This document shows, in pieces, positions 17,148 to 26,183 of a DNA stretch of 64,000 nucleotides. The position numbers and the translations under genes are program-made. Each line of letters opens with the position of its first letter. Within the stretch, counting starts at the first letter, position 1. Below the pieces are notes generated by a model. That model made no database searches and was not told the origin of the DNA. It was given only the letters and a program-made list of their open reading frames with translations. Source of the stretch: JANNBN01 sp963763885 (lineage in GTDB: Bacteria; Actinomycetota; Acidimicrobiia; Acidimicrobiales; JANYDT01); the NCBI GenBank assembly GCA_963763885.1, contig CAVXQD010000007.1, positions 1,302,001 through 1,366,000 on the forward strand. The letters are read 5' to 3'.

Positions 17148-18788
17148 TCAGCGCGAGAGAGTCTGTTGTGCTTCCAGGCGAAACCGGCGCAGGGCCGGTT
17201 GGAGCTGTTGCGGCGGGTACAGCCACACCGCAGCGCCGCCAGCACAGTTTCGGACCTCGGATGGGGCTCCAAATGCGCTTCTGATGGAGTCAGCGTGAAC
17301 ATGCTGGGTGACTACGTAGTCAACCGGCTCCCCGGCGACCCGCGCCCTCGCGTCCATCGCCAGCAGGTTGGACACGTTTCGCAGCGCAAACCATGCCCGA
17401 GCGTCAACATCGATCGCGACGGTCGGTGCATCGGTACGGGATAGGAGGTCCAGCTCTCCTGCGTTCCAGAAGCTGAGTAAACCTGCGTGAACGGTCCCGG
17501 AGTCACGGAGGTCATCGATGCAACGCACGACCTGAGGTGACGTCGAGGAGGAGCCAACTTTGCTAGTTCCTTTGAGACGGAGACCTGCACCAAGCCCGAC
17601 GCCCAAACTCACACCCACAAGCCCCACAAAAACGAAACGTGGAAGCAAGCCGCCCGCACCCGTGCGTCCCAGCAGTGGCAGGCGATGAAGGCCCCGCTTC
17701 GCCGGCGTTAAAGCCAAGACCCGAATCGCAAGCACCGGCGCAAACATCAGTGGGACCACGTACACCAGGAGCATTCGCCTGGCGTCCGCAGGCTGCGAAA
17801 AGCCGAGCGCCCCGGTGGTGAAGAACGCCGAGCCTCCCATCAGCGCTAGTGCAACAGCAATGGGCTGCAATGGGCCACTGTCGGCGGACCGGCGTACCCG
17901 GAACGCAAGCACACACAACCCGACCGACACGGCCCATGCTGGGTGTTCGACGATGCCCCAAGCCAGGTTGGCAGAGGCCCGCAGAAGCCCGGCGATTCCC
18001 AGCCGAGGACCTTCACCCTGGAATCGAACAGCGCCCACGTACGGCAGGAGACGGTACGAGAGCAATCCAGCCACCGAGCTGCTGAGATAGACAACAGTCC
18101 AGCCGATCGCACGCGCTCGGGCTCGGGTGTCTGACCTCCGCATTCCTCGCTCAACCCAACGGTTGAGCGCCGAGGCACCTGCAAGGTAGACAACCGGGAA
18201 GAAGGAGTGAGCAAGCGCAAGCGCGTCGGACGCGCACGCAGCAAACATCACCACAACGAGCACCACAAGTCGAGTAATCGACCACCGACCGCGCACCAGC
18301 GTCGTGTGCGTGTAGAGCACAACCCAAAGGGCGATCACCGCCGCTCCGCCATGGACGGCAGGGCTCATCAGGCTTCGAAAGAGATCAACCGATAACGCAA
18401 CTCGCGAAACCCGCGGAATGGCGATCAACCAAATGGTGGCAGCACTCGCCATGCGGCAGGACCAAACGCTGAGACCCGGAGCGACTGCTCGGTTGATACG
18501 AGCCATCACCGCATACATCGCCAGCGTCATGCAGACGGAATAGAAACCGTAAGCAAACAGAGATCCAACAACGGCACTCGCCGCCAGCGTGACTGCCGTA
18601 TCCGGAAAGAAGTAAGGGGTTGGAGCAACAACCCATCCTCGAATCGACGTGTGGATCAGGTCATTGGCGAGACGCAACGGGTACGTAGTGTCAGCGTCGT
18701 GCGAGGCAATCGTCGTTCGCAGCCGAACAAACGCGATGAACAGCACAGCAAGGAGCGGGGCGCTTGACCGCAAACGGCAGAACCGCAT
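17148..18788 (-). CDS. Polytopic membrane protein, function unknown
   Basis: About 546 residues with some 9-11 hydrophobic segments, then a soluble C-terminal part of about 130 residues ending in a basic tail. After the first helix comes TIASHDADTTYPLRLANDL, an acidic loop reminiscent of the first extracellular loop of GT-C glycosyltransferases, but I cannot match it to a named family. The C-terminal region has a DYVVTQHVHADS segment. I chose the ATG at 18786-18788 because GAGGAGG lies about ten bases upstream; an in-frame start at 18878 would add 30 residues. It precedes the protease gene by 63 bp on the same strand. Confidence 0.7.
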   Translation of the reverse strand: MRFCRLRSSAPLLAVLFIAFVRLRTTIASHDADTTYPLRLANDLIHTSIRGWVVAPTPYFFPDTAVTLAASAVVGSLFAYGFYSVCMTLAMYAVMARINRAVAPGLSVWSCRMASAATIWLIAIPRVSRVALSVDLFRSLMSPAVHGGAAVIALWVVLYTHTTLVRGRWSITRLVVLVVVMFAACASDALALAHSFFPVVYLAGASALNRWVERGMRRSDTRARARAIGWTVVYLSSSVAGLLSYRLLPYVGAVRFQGEGPRLGIAGLLRASANLAWGIVEHPAWAVSVGLCVLAFRVRRSADSGPLQPIAVALALMGGSAFFTTGALGFSQPADARRMLLVYVVPLMFAPVLAIRVLALTPAKRGLHRLPLLGRTGAGGLLPRFVFVGLVGVSLGVGLGAGLRLKGTSKVGSSSTSPQVVRCIDDLRDSGTVHAGLLSFWNAGELDLLSRTDAPTVAIDVDARAWFALRNVSNLLAMDARARVAGEPVDYVVTQHVHADSIRSAFGAPSEVRNCAGGAAVWLYPPQQLQPALRRFRLEAQQTLSR

Positions 18789-19001
18789 CGCGGGAGGCAC
18801 CTCCTCGGAGCGAACTTCCGGCAGGCAGACCGGAACGGACGCCAGACGAGGGCGCTGCGTGTCTGATCTTGCACCCACGTGTGAAGCATCGGCATGGATT
18901 TGCCCGGCCTAAAACCCGGTGGACCCCGACGCAACCGTATGGAGGCGGTATGAAATTGCGGGGTACGCGGACCCGAGTCTTCAGGTCAGCGCACTCGGTG
19001 G

Positions 19002-19520
19002 TTAGCCTTTGACCCGAATGGGGTCGCCGCGCCAACGCTCGGCGAGGTCTTCGTTCTGGATGCGCTCTTGGAGGAGCACGATGCCTTCCAGCAAGGCTTC
19101 TGGACGAGGCGGACATCCGGGGATGTACACGTCGACCGGAATGATCTGATCGACGCCCTTGGTGACCGAGTAACTGTCCCAATACGGTCCGCCGCAGTTG
19201 GCGCAAGAGCCCATGGAGATGACGTACTTCGGGTCTGGCATCTGTTCATAGAGGCGCTTGATGGCTGGTGCCATCTTGTCCGTGACAGTGCCGGACACAA
19301 CCACAAGGTCAGCCTGGCGTGGTGAAGCCGGGAACGGGATGACGCCAAGGCGCATCACGTCGTAACGGGGCGAGCCGAATGCTGCACCCATCTCGATTGC
19401 GCAACAAGCAAGACCCCACTGGTAGCACCAGAGGGAGTATTTCCGGCTGTAGTTCAGCAGCGCGGTGAGCGGCTTGGCCGGCCCCGTGTGCTTAAAGATC
19501 CCACGCTCAACTAAGCCCAT
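19002..19520 (-). CDS. nuoB2: Second NuoB-type complex I subunit (NdhK-like)
   Basis: A 172-residue 20-kDa subunit of complex I with all four N2-cluster cysteines (ACCAIEM, GSCANCGG, PGCPP). It differs clearly from the NuoB encoded at 34815-35363. RQADLVVVSGTVTDKMAP, RLYEQMPDPKYVI and PVDVYIPGCPPRPEA are the forms typical of cyanobacterial/chloroplast NdhK. The start ATG at 19518-19520 is preceded by GGAG six bases away; that GGAG lies inside a repeat element. It is the last gene of the long nuo run, after nuoN and a second nuoA. It may replace NuoB in an alternative complex I, but no second nuoC or nuoD is present in the window. Confidence 0.88.
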   Translation of the reverse strand: MGLVERGIFKHTGPAKPLTALLNYSRKYSLWCYQWGLACCAIEMGAAFGSPRYDVMRLGVIPFPASPRQADLVVVSGTVTDKMAPAIKRLYEQMPDPKYVISMGSCANCGGPYWDSYSVTKGVDQIIPVDVYIPGCPPRPEALLEGIVLLQERIQNEDLAERWRGDPIRVKG

Positions 19521-19601
19521 GGGTTGCTCCGACTCGGATTCACTACGTTCATCACTCGACCGCGCCCTAAGCCCAACGGTTTGCTCCGACTCGGATTCAC
19601 T
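19513..19601 (+). repeat. Short, degenerate relative of the GLLHLGF repeat; two 31-33 bp copies in the nuoA2-nuoB2 spacer
   Basis: On the plus strand, two copies of an aagccca...ttgctccgactcggattcact block occur at 19513-19544 and 19569-19601. They share a perfect 21-bp core (19524-19544 and 19581-19601). Between them lies cgttcatcactcgaccgcgccc. The order atgggttgctcc - ctcgg - cgttca - ctcg - ccgcgccc follows that of the 66-bp repeat in nuoH, panC and the SpoIID-like gene, with an internal deletion. It is inverted relative to transcription and fills the whole spacer between the nuoA2 stop and the nuoB2 start codon. Confidence 0.75.
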
Positions 19602-19602
19602 G

Positions 19603-20046
19603 TTACACCCACCGCAGCACTTCCTTTTTCCATGCATACAACAAGCCCAGCAACAAGATGGCAACGAAGATGCCCATCTCGATCAGGCCGAAGGTACCGA
19701 ACTCTTCGAGACGAAGCGCCCACGGGAAGAGAAACACAGCTTCCACGTCGAACATGACGAACAGCAGGGCAAAGATGTAATACCGGATTTGGCTCTGCGC
19801 CCACATGGTGCCGACAGGGTCGACTCCAGACTCGTAGGCTTCCAGCTTTTCTCGGTTTGGGTTCCGCGGCCGGATGACTCGGCTGATGGAGAGCGTGCCA
19901 CCCACCAGAACAATTGCCGCCACAGCCAAGAAGAAGACGGTGAGGTACGACCGCAGGAATTGGCTGTACTCGGGGGCTGCGACCTTATGCAGGTCTTTGG
20001 TGGTTGCGGTGAGAACCGAACCTGTAAGCGATGAAGCCGTCAACAC
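19603..20046 (-). CDS. nuoA2: Second NuoA-type complex I subunit (NdhC-like)
   Basis: About 147 residues with three membrane helices. The conserved loop is EAYESGVDPVG, then QIRYYIFALLFVMFDVEAVF, close to the NdhC form of cyanobacteria. The other NuoA (35365-35865) has PYECGIE and KFYLVAMIFIIFDIEVIF instead, so the two are not a recent duplication. The start is uncertain: I give the GTG at 20044-20046; a TTG at 20055 would add three residues. It begins about 60 bp after nuoN and is followed by nuoB2. NuoA forms part of the quinone-site loop and the proton-pumping arm. Confidence 0.85.
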   Translation of the reverse strand: MLTASSLTGSVLTATTKDLHKVAAPEYSQFLRSYLTVFFLAVAAIVLVGGTLSISRVIRPRNPNREKLEAYESGVDPVGTMWAQSQIRYYIFALLFVMFDVEAVFLFPWALRLEEFGTFGLIEMGIFVAILLLGLLYAWKKEVLRWV

Positions 20047-20104
20047 AGTGGACAACCCTACCCTTCGTGACCGGTCAGGCGGAAAACGGAGCTGCTGGTG
20101 AGCA

Positions 20105-21646
20105 TCAGAACCAAGCCCGGTCCGTGAAGTGAAGCAGCAGTTGCGGAACAATGCCACCGAGCAACGTGGCGATGACTGCAAGCGCAAGAGTGAGCCATGC
20201 GCCAGGAGCGATACGAAGCGCAGTTACACCTGTTCCATCGGAGACACCTGCAACCGGTTCGCCCGTGTACATCCGCATCACGATGCGGAGATAGAAGCTG
20301 GCAGCGATAACGGCCGACAACATGGCGATGATCGCAAGCGCATAACTCTTCACGTCAACGGCAGCGCTGATCACACCGAACTTGGCCATGAACCCGCTGG
20401 TGGCGGGGACGCCAGCCTGAGCCAGCAGGAAGAGCGTGAACACAAGGGCAAGGGTCGGCTTACGTTGGCCGAGGCCGTTGTATGCATCGAGGGAATGGTT
20501 GGCATCGCCGCGTCCACCCACGATGGTGATGACCGTGAAGCTGCCAAGAACGATGAACGTGTAGGCAACCAGATAGAACAGTGCGCCGCTGACGCCTGTG
20601 TGGTTTGCGGTGTTATGACCGCTGGCCTCCAGCCCAACAAGGATGAACCCTGCATGGCTGATGGAGGAGTACGCCATCATCCGCTTCACGTCGGTCTGCG
20701 CAACTGCGAGTACCGAACCGATGACCATGGATGCAACGGCAAGCACCCAAACCACAGGCTGCCAGTCGTCGGTCCGGTCGCCGAGGGCGGAAACCAACAC
20801 TCGGATGAGCCCGGCAAAACCAGCAACCTTGGCTGCGGCCGCCATGAAACCGGTGGCCGGAGAAGGCGCTCCTTGGTACACGTCTGGGGTCCACATGTGG
20901 AACGGCACCGCCGCCACTTTGAAACCAAGCCCGACAATCAGCAGCACCACCGCAGCGATGTTGAAGGCGTCGTTCTGGAAGACGATGAAGTCGCCCACGC
21001 TGCTGCGGATCTCGGTGAAGTTGGTGCTTCCGGTGGCACCGTAGGTGAACGCGATGCCCATCAGGAAGATGGCAGACGAGAACGCTCCGAGGACGAAGTA
21101 CTTGAGCGCAGACTCTTGCGACTCGGCCTTGGTGATATGGGAACCGGCCAGCACGTACAACGCGATCGACAGGATTTCCAGACCGAGGAACAGCACGATG
21201 AAATCGTTGGCTGCAGCCATGATGAGCCCGCCAGAGCCCGAGAGCAGCATCAAAACGAAGAACTCCGGATGCGCAATGCGTTCCCGACGCAAATAGTCGT
21301 CTGCGTTCAGCGCTGCGAGCACGATCGCCGCACAGATGGCCAGCGAGGCAATGATGCCGAACCCGTCAACGTTGAGCGCTCCGGCGATGGTTGGAGCGTT
21401 GGTGCCGTCGGTGACCCGGTTCCACAACGGAATGGTGAACAACCCTGCGAGAACAGCGGTGCTGACGGTACCAACCACCATGAAAGGTTTCGGCAGGCGA
21501 TCGCGGAGGAGCGCTGATGCGACCAGCATGACGAAGGCGCCGACTACGAGGGTGAGGATTGGAGCGGTGCTCGTCCAATCGATGGTTGGCAGATTGAGAA
21601 CCGGCCCTGCAGACGGGTCTACCTGAGTAGGCAGCGCGGTGATCAC
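20105..21646 (-). CDS. nuoN: NADH-quinone oxidoreductase subunit N
   Basis: A 513-residue antiporter-like proton-pumping subunit with about 14 membrane helices. Conserved blocks include FIVLFLGLEILSIALYVLAG, HMWTPDVYQGAPSPATGFMAAAAKVAGF (the discontinuous helix with its Lys) and SSISHAGFILVG. It overlaps the end of nuoM by four bases (ATGA), showing translational coupling. It is the last subunit of the standard 14-gene set; a second nuoA and nuoB follow instead of the operon ending. Confidence 0.96.
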   Translation of the reverse strand: MITALPTQVDPSAGPVLNLPTIDWTSTAPILTLVVGAFVMLVASALLRDRLPKPFMVVGTVSTAVLAGLFTIPLWNRVTDGTNAPTIAGALNVDGFGIIASLAICAAIVLAALNADDYLRRERIAHPEFFVLMLLSGSGGLIMAAANDFIVLFLGLEILSIALYVLAGSHITKAESQESALKYFVLGAFSSAIFLMGIAFTYGATGSTNFTEIRSSVGDFIVFQNDAFNIAAVVLLIVGLGFKVAAVPFHMWTPDVYQGAPSPATGFMAAAAKVAGFAGLIRVLVSALGDRTDDWQPVVWVLAVASMVIGSVLAVAQTDVKRMMAYSSISHAGFILVGLEASGHNTANHTGVSGALFYLVAYTFIVLGSFTVITIVGGRGDANHSLDAYNGLGQRKPTLALVFTLFLLAQAGVPATSGFMAKFGVISAAVDVKSYALAIIAMLSAVIAASFYLRIVMRMYTGEPVAGVSDGTGVTALRIAPGAWLTLALAVIATLLGGIVPQLLLHFTDRAWF

Positions 21647-23379
21647 TGGTGGTCTCCCTCGTGCCCGGCATCCGAGCCCATCGTGGTTGGCGCTTCGGTT
21701 GATGCACCATCCGTCTCCGCCGTGCCGTCTTCAGTCTCGGCGTGAGTTTCGCCTTCGGCGTGAGATTCCTCTTCAGCACCGTGATGCTCAGCAGGCTTGT
21801 TGGTGCCGGTCGGTGCGACGTAGCCCTCGCCCGACGACAACGGCAATTCGCCGCCTTCGCTGTGGCCCCCTGTGTGGCTGAGCAACTCAGCAACAGTTGG
21901 TTCAATGCGGTCGATGAACGGCTTGGGATACACGCCCATGATCACGATCAGCGCCAGGAGTGGAGCCATCACAAGACGCTCTCGCAGGTTCAGATCCGAC
22001 ATGCCAAGAGAGGCTTCATCTGGCTCGCCGTGGAAGCTGCGTTGGTACGCCCACAGCAGATACAGCGCCGCGAAGATCACGCCGCTGGCAGCGATGATTG
22101 CGTAAACAGGGCGGCTGATGAACGTACCGACGAGGATGATGAACTCGCCAGCGAAGCCATTCAGGCCTGGCACACCGATGGACGACAGCATCACGATGGT
22201 GAAGATTCCTGCCATCACCGGAGCGACCTTCTGCAAGCCTTTCAACGCCGAAATCTCACGGGTGTGGCGACGCTCGTAAATCCATCCGATGAGGAGGAAC
22301 AGCGCCGGTGTCGAAACACCGTGATTAACAGACTGCAGAACAGCACCGGTGATGCCTTGTCGGGTCAGCGCGAACGTGCCAAGCACGATGAACCCCAGGT
22401 GGGCAACCGACGAGTAAGCCACCAGCCGCTTCAAGTCCTTCTGGACAATGGCGGCAAAGGCACCGTAAAGAATGCCGATCACGCCGAGAGTGAGGAACGT
22501 TGGCGCAAACCACGACGCTGCGGCCGGGAAGAGGTACAGCCCGAAACGGATGAGGCCGTAGGTGCCCATCTTCAACAGCACGCCGGCCAGGATGACCGAA
22601 CCTGCCGTGGGTGCATCGGTGTGAGCGTCGGGCAACCACGTATGCAACGGGAAGACCGGAACCTTGATGGCGAAGGCGAGTGCAAACGCTGCAAACAACC
22701 AACGCGACTGCGTGACGCTCAGGAAGTCTGCGTGAGCAAGCTCAGCGACGTCAAATGTCATAGTGCCGGTTGCATTGCGATGCAGGTACACAAGCGCAAG
22801 GGTGGCGACGAGTAAGAAGGCCGACCCAAGCATTGTGTACAGGAAGAACTTCATCGCCGAGTAGGTCTTGCGCTCGCCGTGTCCCCATCCGTTGATGAGG
22901 AAGTACATGGGTACCAGCACAACTTCGAAGAACACAAAGAACACGAAGAGGTCGAGGGAGAGGAACACACCCATAACCCCCGCTTCCAACAGCAACAGCC
23001 ACGCCATGTACGACTTCTGGTCGTGGTCTTCTTTTGGACCGATGAGCGCCAGCGGGAAGAGAATTCCTGTCAACACCACCAGCAGCAGCGAGATGCCGTC
23101 CACGCCAAGATTCCACGAGATCCCCATGTTTTTGATCCATGGGTGCTTACTGACGAACTGGAAGCCAGGGTCGGCTTTGTCGAACTGCGTGAAGAGGTAC
23201 AGCGACAACCCGCAGGTCATAGCCGAAGCCGTGATGGCGATGGGGCGTACCAACTCACGGCGACCCGAGGGCAGCAGTGCCAAGACAACTGCAGCCACAG
23301 CCGGGACGATGATCAGCATGCTGAGCAATGGGAACCCGGCATGAGCCTCGGTTCCCTCGGCAAGAAGCGCGGCGATCAT
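21643..23379 (-). CDS. nuoM: NADH-quinone oxidoreductase subunit M, with acidic/histidine tail
   Basis: A 578-residue antiporter-like subunit. Family markers are WNLGVDGISLLLVVLTG, FFEVVLVPMYFLINGWG (functional Glu), KVPVFPLHTWLPDAHTDAPT and YSSVAHLGFIVLG. Unusually, about 75 residues follow the last helix; the final 50 are rich in Glu, His, Thr and Ala (AEHHGAEEESHAEGETHAE). This tail should lie in the cytoplasm or periplasm beside the membrane arm and is absent from most NuoM proteins I know. The gene overlaps both nuoL and nuoN by four bases. Confidence 0.96.
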   Translation of the reverse strand: MIAALLAEGTEAHAGFPLLSMLIIVPAVAAVVLALLPSGRRELVRPIAITASAMTCGLSLYLFTQFDKADPGFQFVSKHPWIKNMGISWNLGVDGISLLLVVLTGILFPLALIGPKEDHDQKSYMAWLLLLEAGVMGVFLSLDLFVFFVFFEVVLVPMYFLINGWGHGERKTYSAMKFFLYTMLGSAFLLVATLALVYLHRNATGTMTFDVAELAHADFLSVTQSRWLFAAFALAFAIKVPVFPLHTWLPDAHTDAPTAGSVILAGVLLKMGTYGLIRFGLYLFPAAASWFAPTFLTLGVIGILYGAFAAIVQKDLKRLVAYSSVAHLGFIVLGTFALTRQGITGAVLQSVNHGVSTPALFLLIGWIYERRHTREISALKGLQKVAPVMAGIFTIVMLSSIGVPGLNGFAGEFIILVGTFISRPVYAIIAASGVIFAALYLLWAYQRSFHGEPDEASLGMSDLNLRERLVMAPLLALIVIMGVYPKPFIDRIEPTVAELLSHTGGHSEGGELPLSSGEGYVAPTGTNKPAEHHGAEEESHAEGETHAETEDGTAETDGASTEAPTTMGSDAGHEGDHQ

Positions 23380-25328
23380 GCTGCTGCCCGAATCAGTGCG
23401 TAGGCGAGGAGCGCAACGGTGCCAGCGGCAATCATCAGTGCGTAGTTACGCACGAAGCCGGTTTGCAGCTTGCGCACGTTGCCGCCGACAAGGCGGACGA
23501 GGGTTCCCGAACCGTTCACAACACCTTCAATCAGTTTGCCGTCAAACACGTCAGCGACGAAGTCAGCCATTTTCCGACCAGGCTTTTCGATGATCGCTGA
23601 GTACAGCGAGTCCACGCCGTACGCACGTTGCAGCAGCGGTGGTTCCAACGCTGCGTTGGCTTCAAGCGAGCGGCCAAGCCACAGCCGATACGCCAGGCCC
23701 ATACCGACCAGGCCACAACCCACAGCGATGAGAGCGAGCACAACTTTGGTTGAGCCGCTCGAAGCGAACTCGTGCGAACCAACAGACGGTTCAAGCCAGT
23801 GTGCAAGGCGTTCCAGGCTCTTCGAGAACGGCAGGTTCATCACACCGCCGACCAGTGACAACACGCCAAGCACAACCAGCGGCAGCACCATCTGCCATGG
23901 TGACTCGTGGGGAGTGACCGGACCGTGATGGCCATCGTGGCTGTCTCCGTGTACCGGCACGATCCCGCCAGTTGTTGAGTGCAGGAACCGCTCTTTGCCG
24001 AAGAACACCAAGAACACCTGGCGGCTCATGTAGTACGCGGTGAGCAGCGCTGTGAGCAGACCAAGGACCCACAGGACCTTCGCGCCGCCAACAGAGCCTT
24101 CATATGCAGACAGCAGAATCTCGTCCTTTGACCAGAACCCGCTGAACGGAGGAACGCCGGAGATGGCAAGCCAACCCAATAGGTAGGTGGCAAACGTGAT
24201 GGGCATCCACTTTTTGATGTTGCCCATCAGCTTGACGTTCTGTTCGTGGTGCATGCCGTGGATCACCGAACCGGCACCGAGGAACATGAGCGCCTTGAAA
24301 AACGCATGCGTGATCATGTGGAACGCGGCAGCGGCGTTTGCGTGCATCCCAACAGCGAGGAACATGTATCCGAGCTGGCTGATGGTTGAGTACGCCAGGA
24401 TCTTCTTGATGTCGTCCTGGGCAACGGCGATGGTTGCAGCGAACAAAGCCGTCAGGCCGCCGACCCACGCGATAACCGTATAGACAACCGGGTCGGCAAC
24501 TTCCAGCACGGGATAGACGCGCATCATCAGATAGACGCCAGCGGTCACCATCGTTGCGGCGTGGATGAGGGCCGACACCGGCGTAGGGCCTTCCATGGCA
24601 TCTGGCAACCAGACATACAGCGGAAGCTGAGCGGACTTGCCACACGCACCGACGAACAGCATGAGCGCTGCGGCGGTGGCTGTGTTGCGCGTGATGCCAC
24701 CAGCGTTGGCCACGTTGAACACACCGTTGTAGGTGAGCGCGCCGGTTGCGTTGAACAGCAGGAACATGCCGATCATGAGGCCGAAGTCACCAACTCGGTT
24801 GGTTACGAACGCCTTCTTGCCGGCGGTTGCTGCCGAGTCCTTCTCGAACCAGAAGGAGATGAGCAGATACGAACACGCACCCACGCCTTCCCATCCGAGG
24901 AACATCAGCACGAAGTTGTCTGCGAGGACCAGCATGAGCATCGAGAACACGAACAGGTTCAGGTACGTGAAGAACCTGCTGAACCGTGGGTCGCCGTGCA
25001 TGTAACCAACGGCGTAAAGATGGATCAGTGTTCCAATGCCGGTGACGAACAAGACCATCGTGATGCTGAGCGGATCGACAAGCGCCGAGGCCTTCACATC
25101 AAGCTGCCCGACAGAGATCCAGTCGAACAGAACGTTGGTGATGGACCGCTTTTCCGAATCACGAGACACCAGGTCGGCGAAGACACCAAGTGCAAGAAGG
25201 AACGAGCCGCCGGTCATGGCGGTGGCGAGATAGCCCGAAAGCGGCTCGCCGATGCGCTTGCCGACGAGCAGCAAGATGCAGAAGCCGAACAGCGGGAGCG
25301 CGGGGATGAGCCAGACGAGATCGATCAC
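23376..25328 (-). CDS. nuoL: NADH-quinone oxidoreductase subunit L
   Basis: A 650-residue antiporter-like subunit, the largest of the membrane arm. Diagnostic blocks are VLADNFVLMFLGWEGVGACSYLLI, LPLYVWLPDAMEGPTPVSALIHAATMV, YSTISQLGYMFLAVGMHA and HAFFKALMFLGAGSVIHGMHHEQ. The long amphipathic lateral helix is expected in the C-terminal 150 residues. It starts seven bases after nuoK and overlaps nuoM by four bases. Confidence 0.97.
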   Translation of the reverse strand: MIDLVWLIPALPLFGFCILLLVGKRIGEPLSGYLATAMTGGSFLLALGVFADLVSRDSEKRSITNVLFDWISVGQLDVKASALVDPLSITMVLFVTGIGTLIHLYAVGYMHGDPRFSRFFTYLNLFVFSMLMLVLADNFVLMFLGWEGVGACSYLLISFWFEKDSAATAGKKAFVTNRVGDFGLMIGMFLLFNATGALTYNGVFNVANAGGITRNTATAAALMLFVGACGKSAQLPLYVWLPDAMEGPTPVSALIHAATMVTAGVYLMMRVYPVLEVADPVVYTVIAWVGGLTALFAATIAVAQDDIKKILAYSTISQLGYMFLAVGMHANAAAAFHMITHAFFKALMFLGAGSVIHGMHHEQNVKLMGNIKKWMPITFATYLLGWLAISGVPPFSGFWSKDEILLSAYEGSVGGAKVLWVLGLLTALLTAYYMSRQVFLVFFGKERFLHSTTGGIVPVHGDSHDGHHGPVTPHESPWQMVLPLVVLGVLSLVGGVMNLPFSKSLERLAHWLEPSVGSHEFASSGSTKVVLALIAVGCGLVGMGLAYRLWLGRSLEANAALEPPLLQRAYGVDSLYSAIIEKPGRKMADFVADVFDGKLIEGVVNGSGTLVRLVGGNVRKLQTGFVRNYALMIAAGTVALLAYALIRAAA

Positions 25329-25335
25329 TCTCAGA

Positions 25336-25662
25336 TCAGCCCTTCAGCAACGAGGCTTCTTCAGCCGTGATGGCCTTGCGGCGCCGATAGATAGACACGA
25401 TGATGCCGAGCCCGACGACGACTTCCGCCGCAGCGACAACCATCGTGAAGAACACAATGGCCTGGCCGCGGATGTCACCCATCATTCGAGCGAACGTCAC
25501 AAACGTGAGGTTGGCGGCGTTGAGCATCAGCTCGACGCACATGAACATCACGATCACATTGCGGCGTGACAGCAGCCCCACTGCGCCCAACACAAACAGT
25601 GCCATCGCGACGAAGAGGTATGCCTTGGGGTCTGGGTTGGAGACTGCGAGCAGTTGCATCAC
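25336..25662 (-). CDS. nuoK: NADH-quinone oxidoreductase subunit K
   Basis: A 108-residue subunit with three membrane helices, the usual size. Membrane-embedded glutamates are present in MCVELMLNAANL and VAAAEVVVGLG, equivalent to Glu36 and Glu72 of E. coli NuoK in the proton path. It overlaps the stop of nuoJ by four bases and ends just before nuoL. Confidence 0.96.
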   Translation of the reverse strand: MMQLLAVSNPDPKAYLFVAMALFVLGAVGLLSRRNVIVMFMCVELMLNAANLTFVTFARMMGDIRGQAIVFFTMVVAAAEVVVGLGIIVSIYRRRKAITAEEASLLKG

Positions 25663-26183
25663 TTGGCTCCGTCGATATGAGCCGGTGCGCGGCGAGCCAG
25701 CACGACTGCGCCGACCACAGCGACCACAAGCAGGATGGAGGTGATTTCGAAGGCGTACAGATAATCGCTGAAGACCATCGCCGAGACCTGCTCAACGTTG
25801 GTTCCTTCGAACGTCTTGGGTAGCACGCCGCCAAAGTCGTTCTGCATCGCAATGATGGCGATCAGCTCGACCAGCCCAAGCGCTGCAATGAACAGTGCCA
25901 GGGGACGCTGACCCTTGAGGGGTTCAACCCGGATGTCTTCGGCTCTGTCGACGCCGATGAGCATGATGACGAACAGGAAGAGAACTACCACGGCACCGGC
26001 GTACACGATGACCTGAACTGCGGCCAAGAAGTGAGCTTGCTGCGCAACGAACAGGACGGCGACACCGAAGAGCGACTGAACCAGCATCAATGCGGCGTGC
26101 ACCGGGTGCTTGAGCAAGATGACGCCAAGCCCACCAAGCAGAGCGAGGGCGGCGCCAACCACGAGAACAATCCATTCACCCAT
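25659..26183 (-). CDS. nuoJ: NADH-quinone oxidoreductase subunit J
   Basis: A 174-residue subunit with five predicted membrane helices. HPVHAALMLVQSLFGVAVLF, then FLAAVQVIVYAGAVVVLFLFVIMLIG, is the conserved NuoJ helix 3 region containing the pi-bulge. Its start overlaps the stop codon of nuoI by one base and its end overlaps nuoK by four bases. Confidence 0.96.
   Translation of the reverse strand: MGEWIVLVVGAALALLGGLGVILLKHPVHAALMLVQSLFGVAVLFVAQQAHFLAAVQVIVYAGAVVVLFLFVIMLIGVDRAEDIRVEPLKGQRPLALFIAALGLVELIAIIAMQNDFGGVLPKTFEGTNVEQVSAMVFSDYLYAFEITSILLVVAVVGAVVLARRAPAHIDGAK

Noticed and set aside
18950..19012. A 20-codon plus-strand ORF with GGAGG upstream in the gap before nuoB2
   Set aside because: Too short, antisense to the neighbouring genes, with a basic composition but no recognisable peptide; it ends inside the 3' end of nuoB2.
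19521..19664. N-terminal extension of NuoB2 rich in Ser and Glu
   Set aside because: It is the antisense reading of the spacer repeat and overlaps the end of nuoA2; the family N-terminus starts at the ATG at 19520 with GGAG before it.
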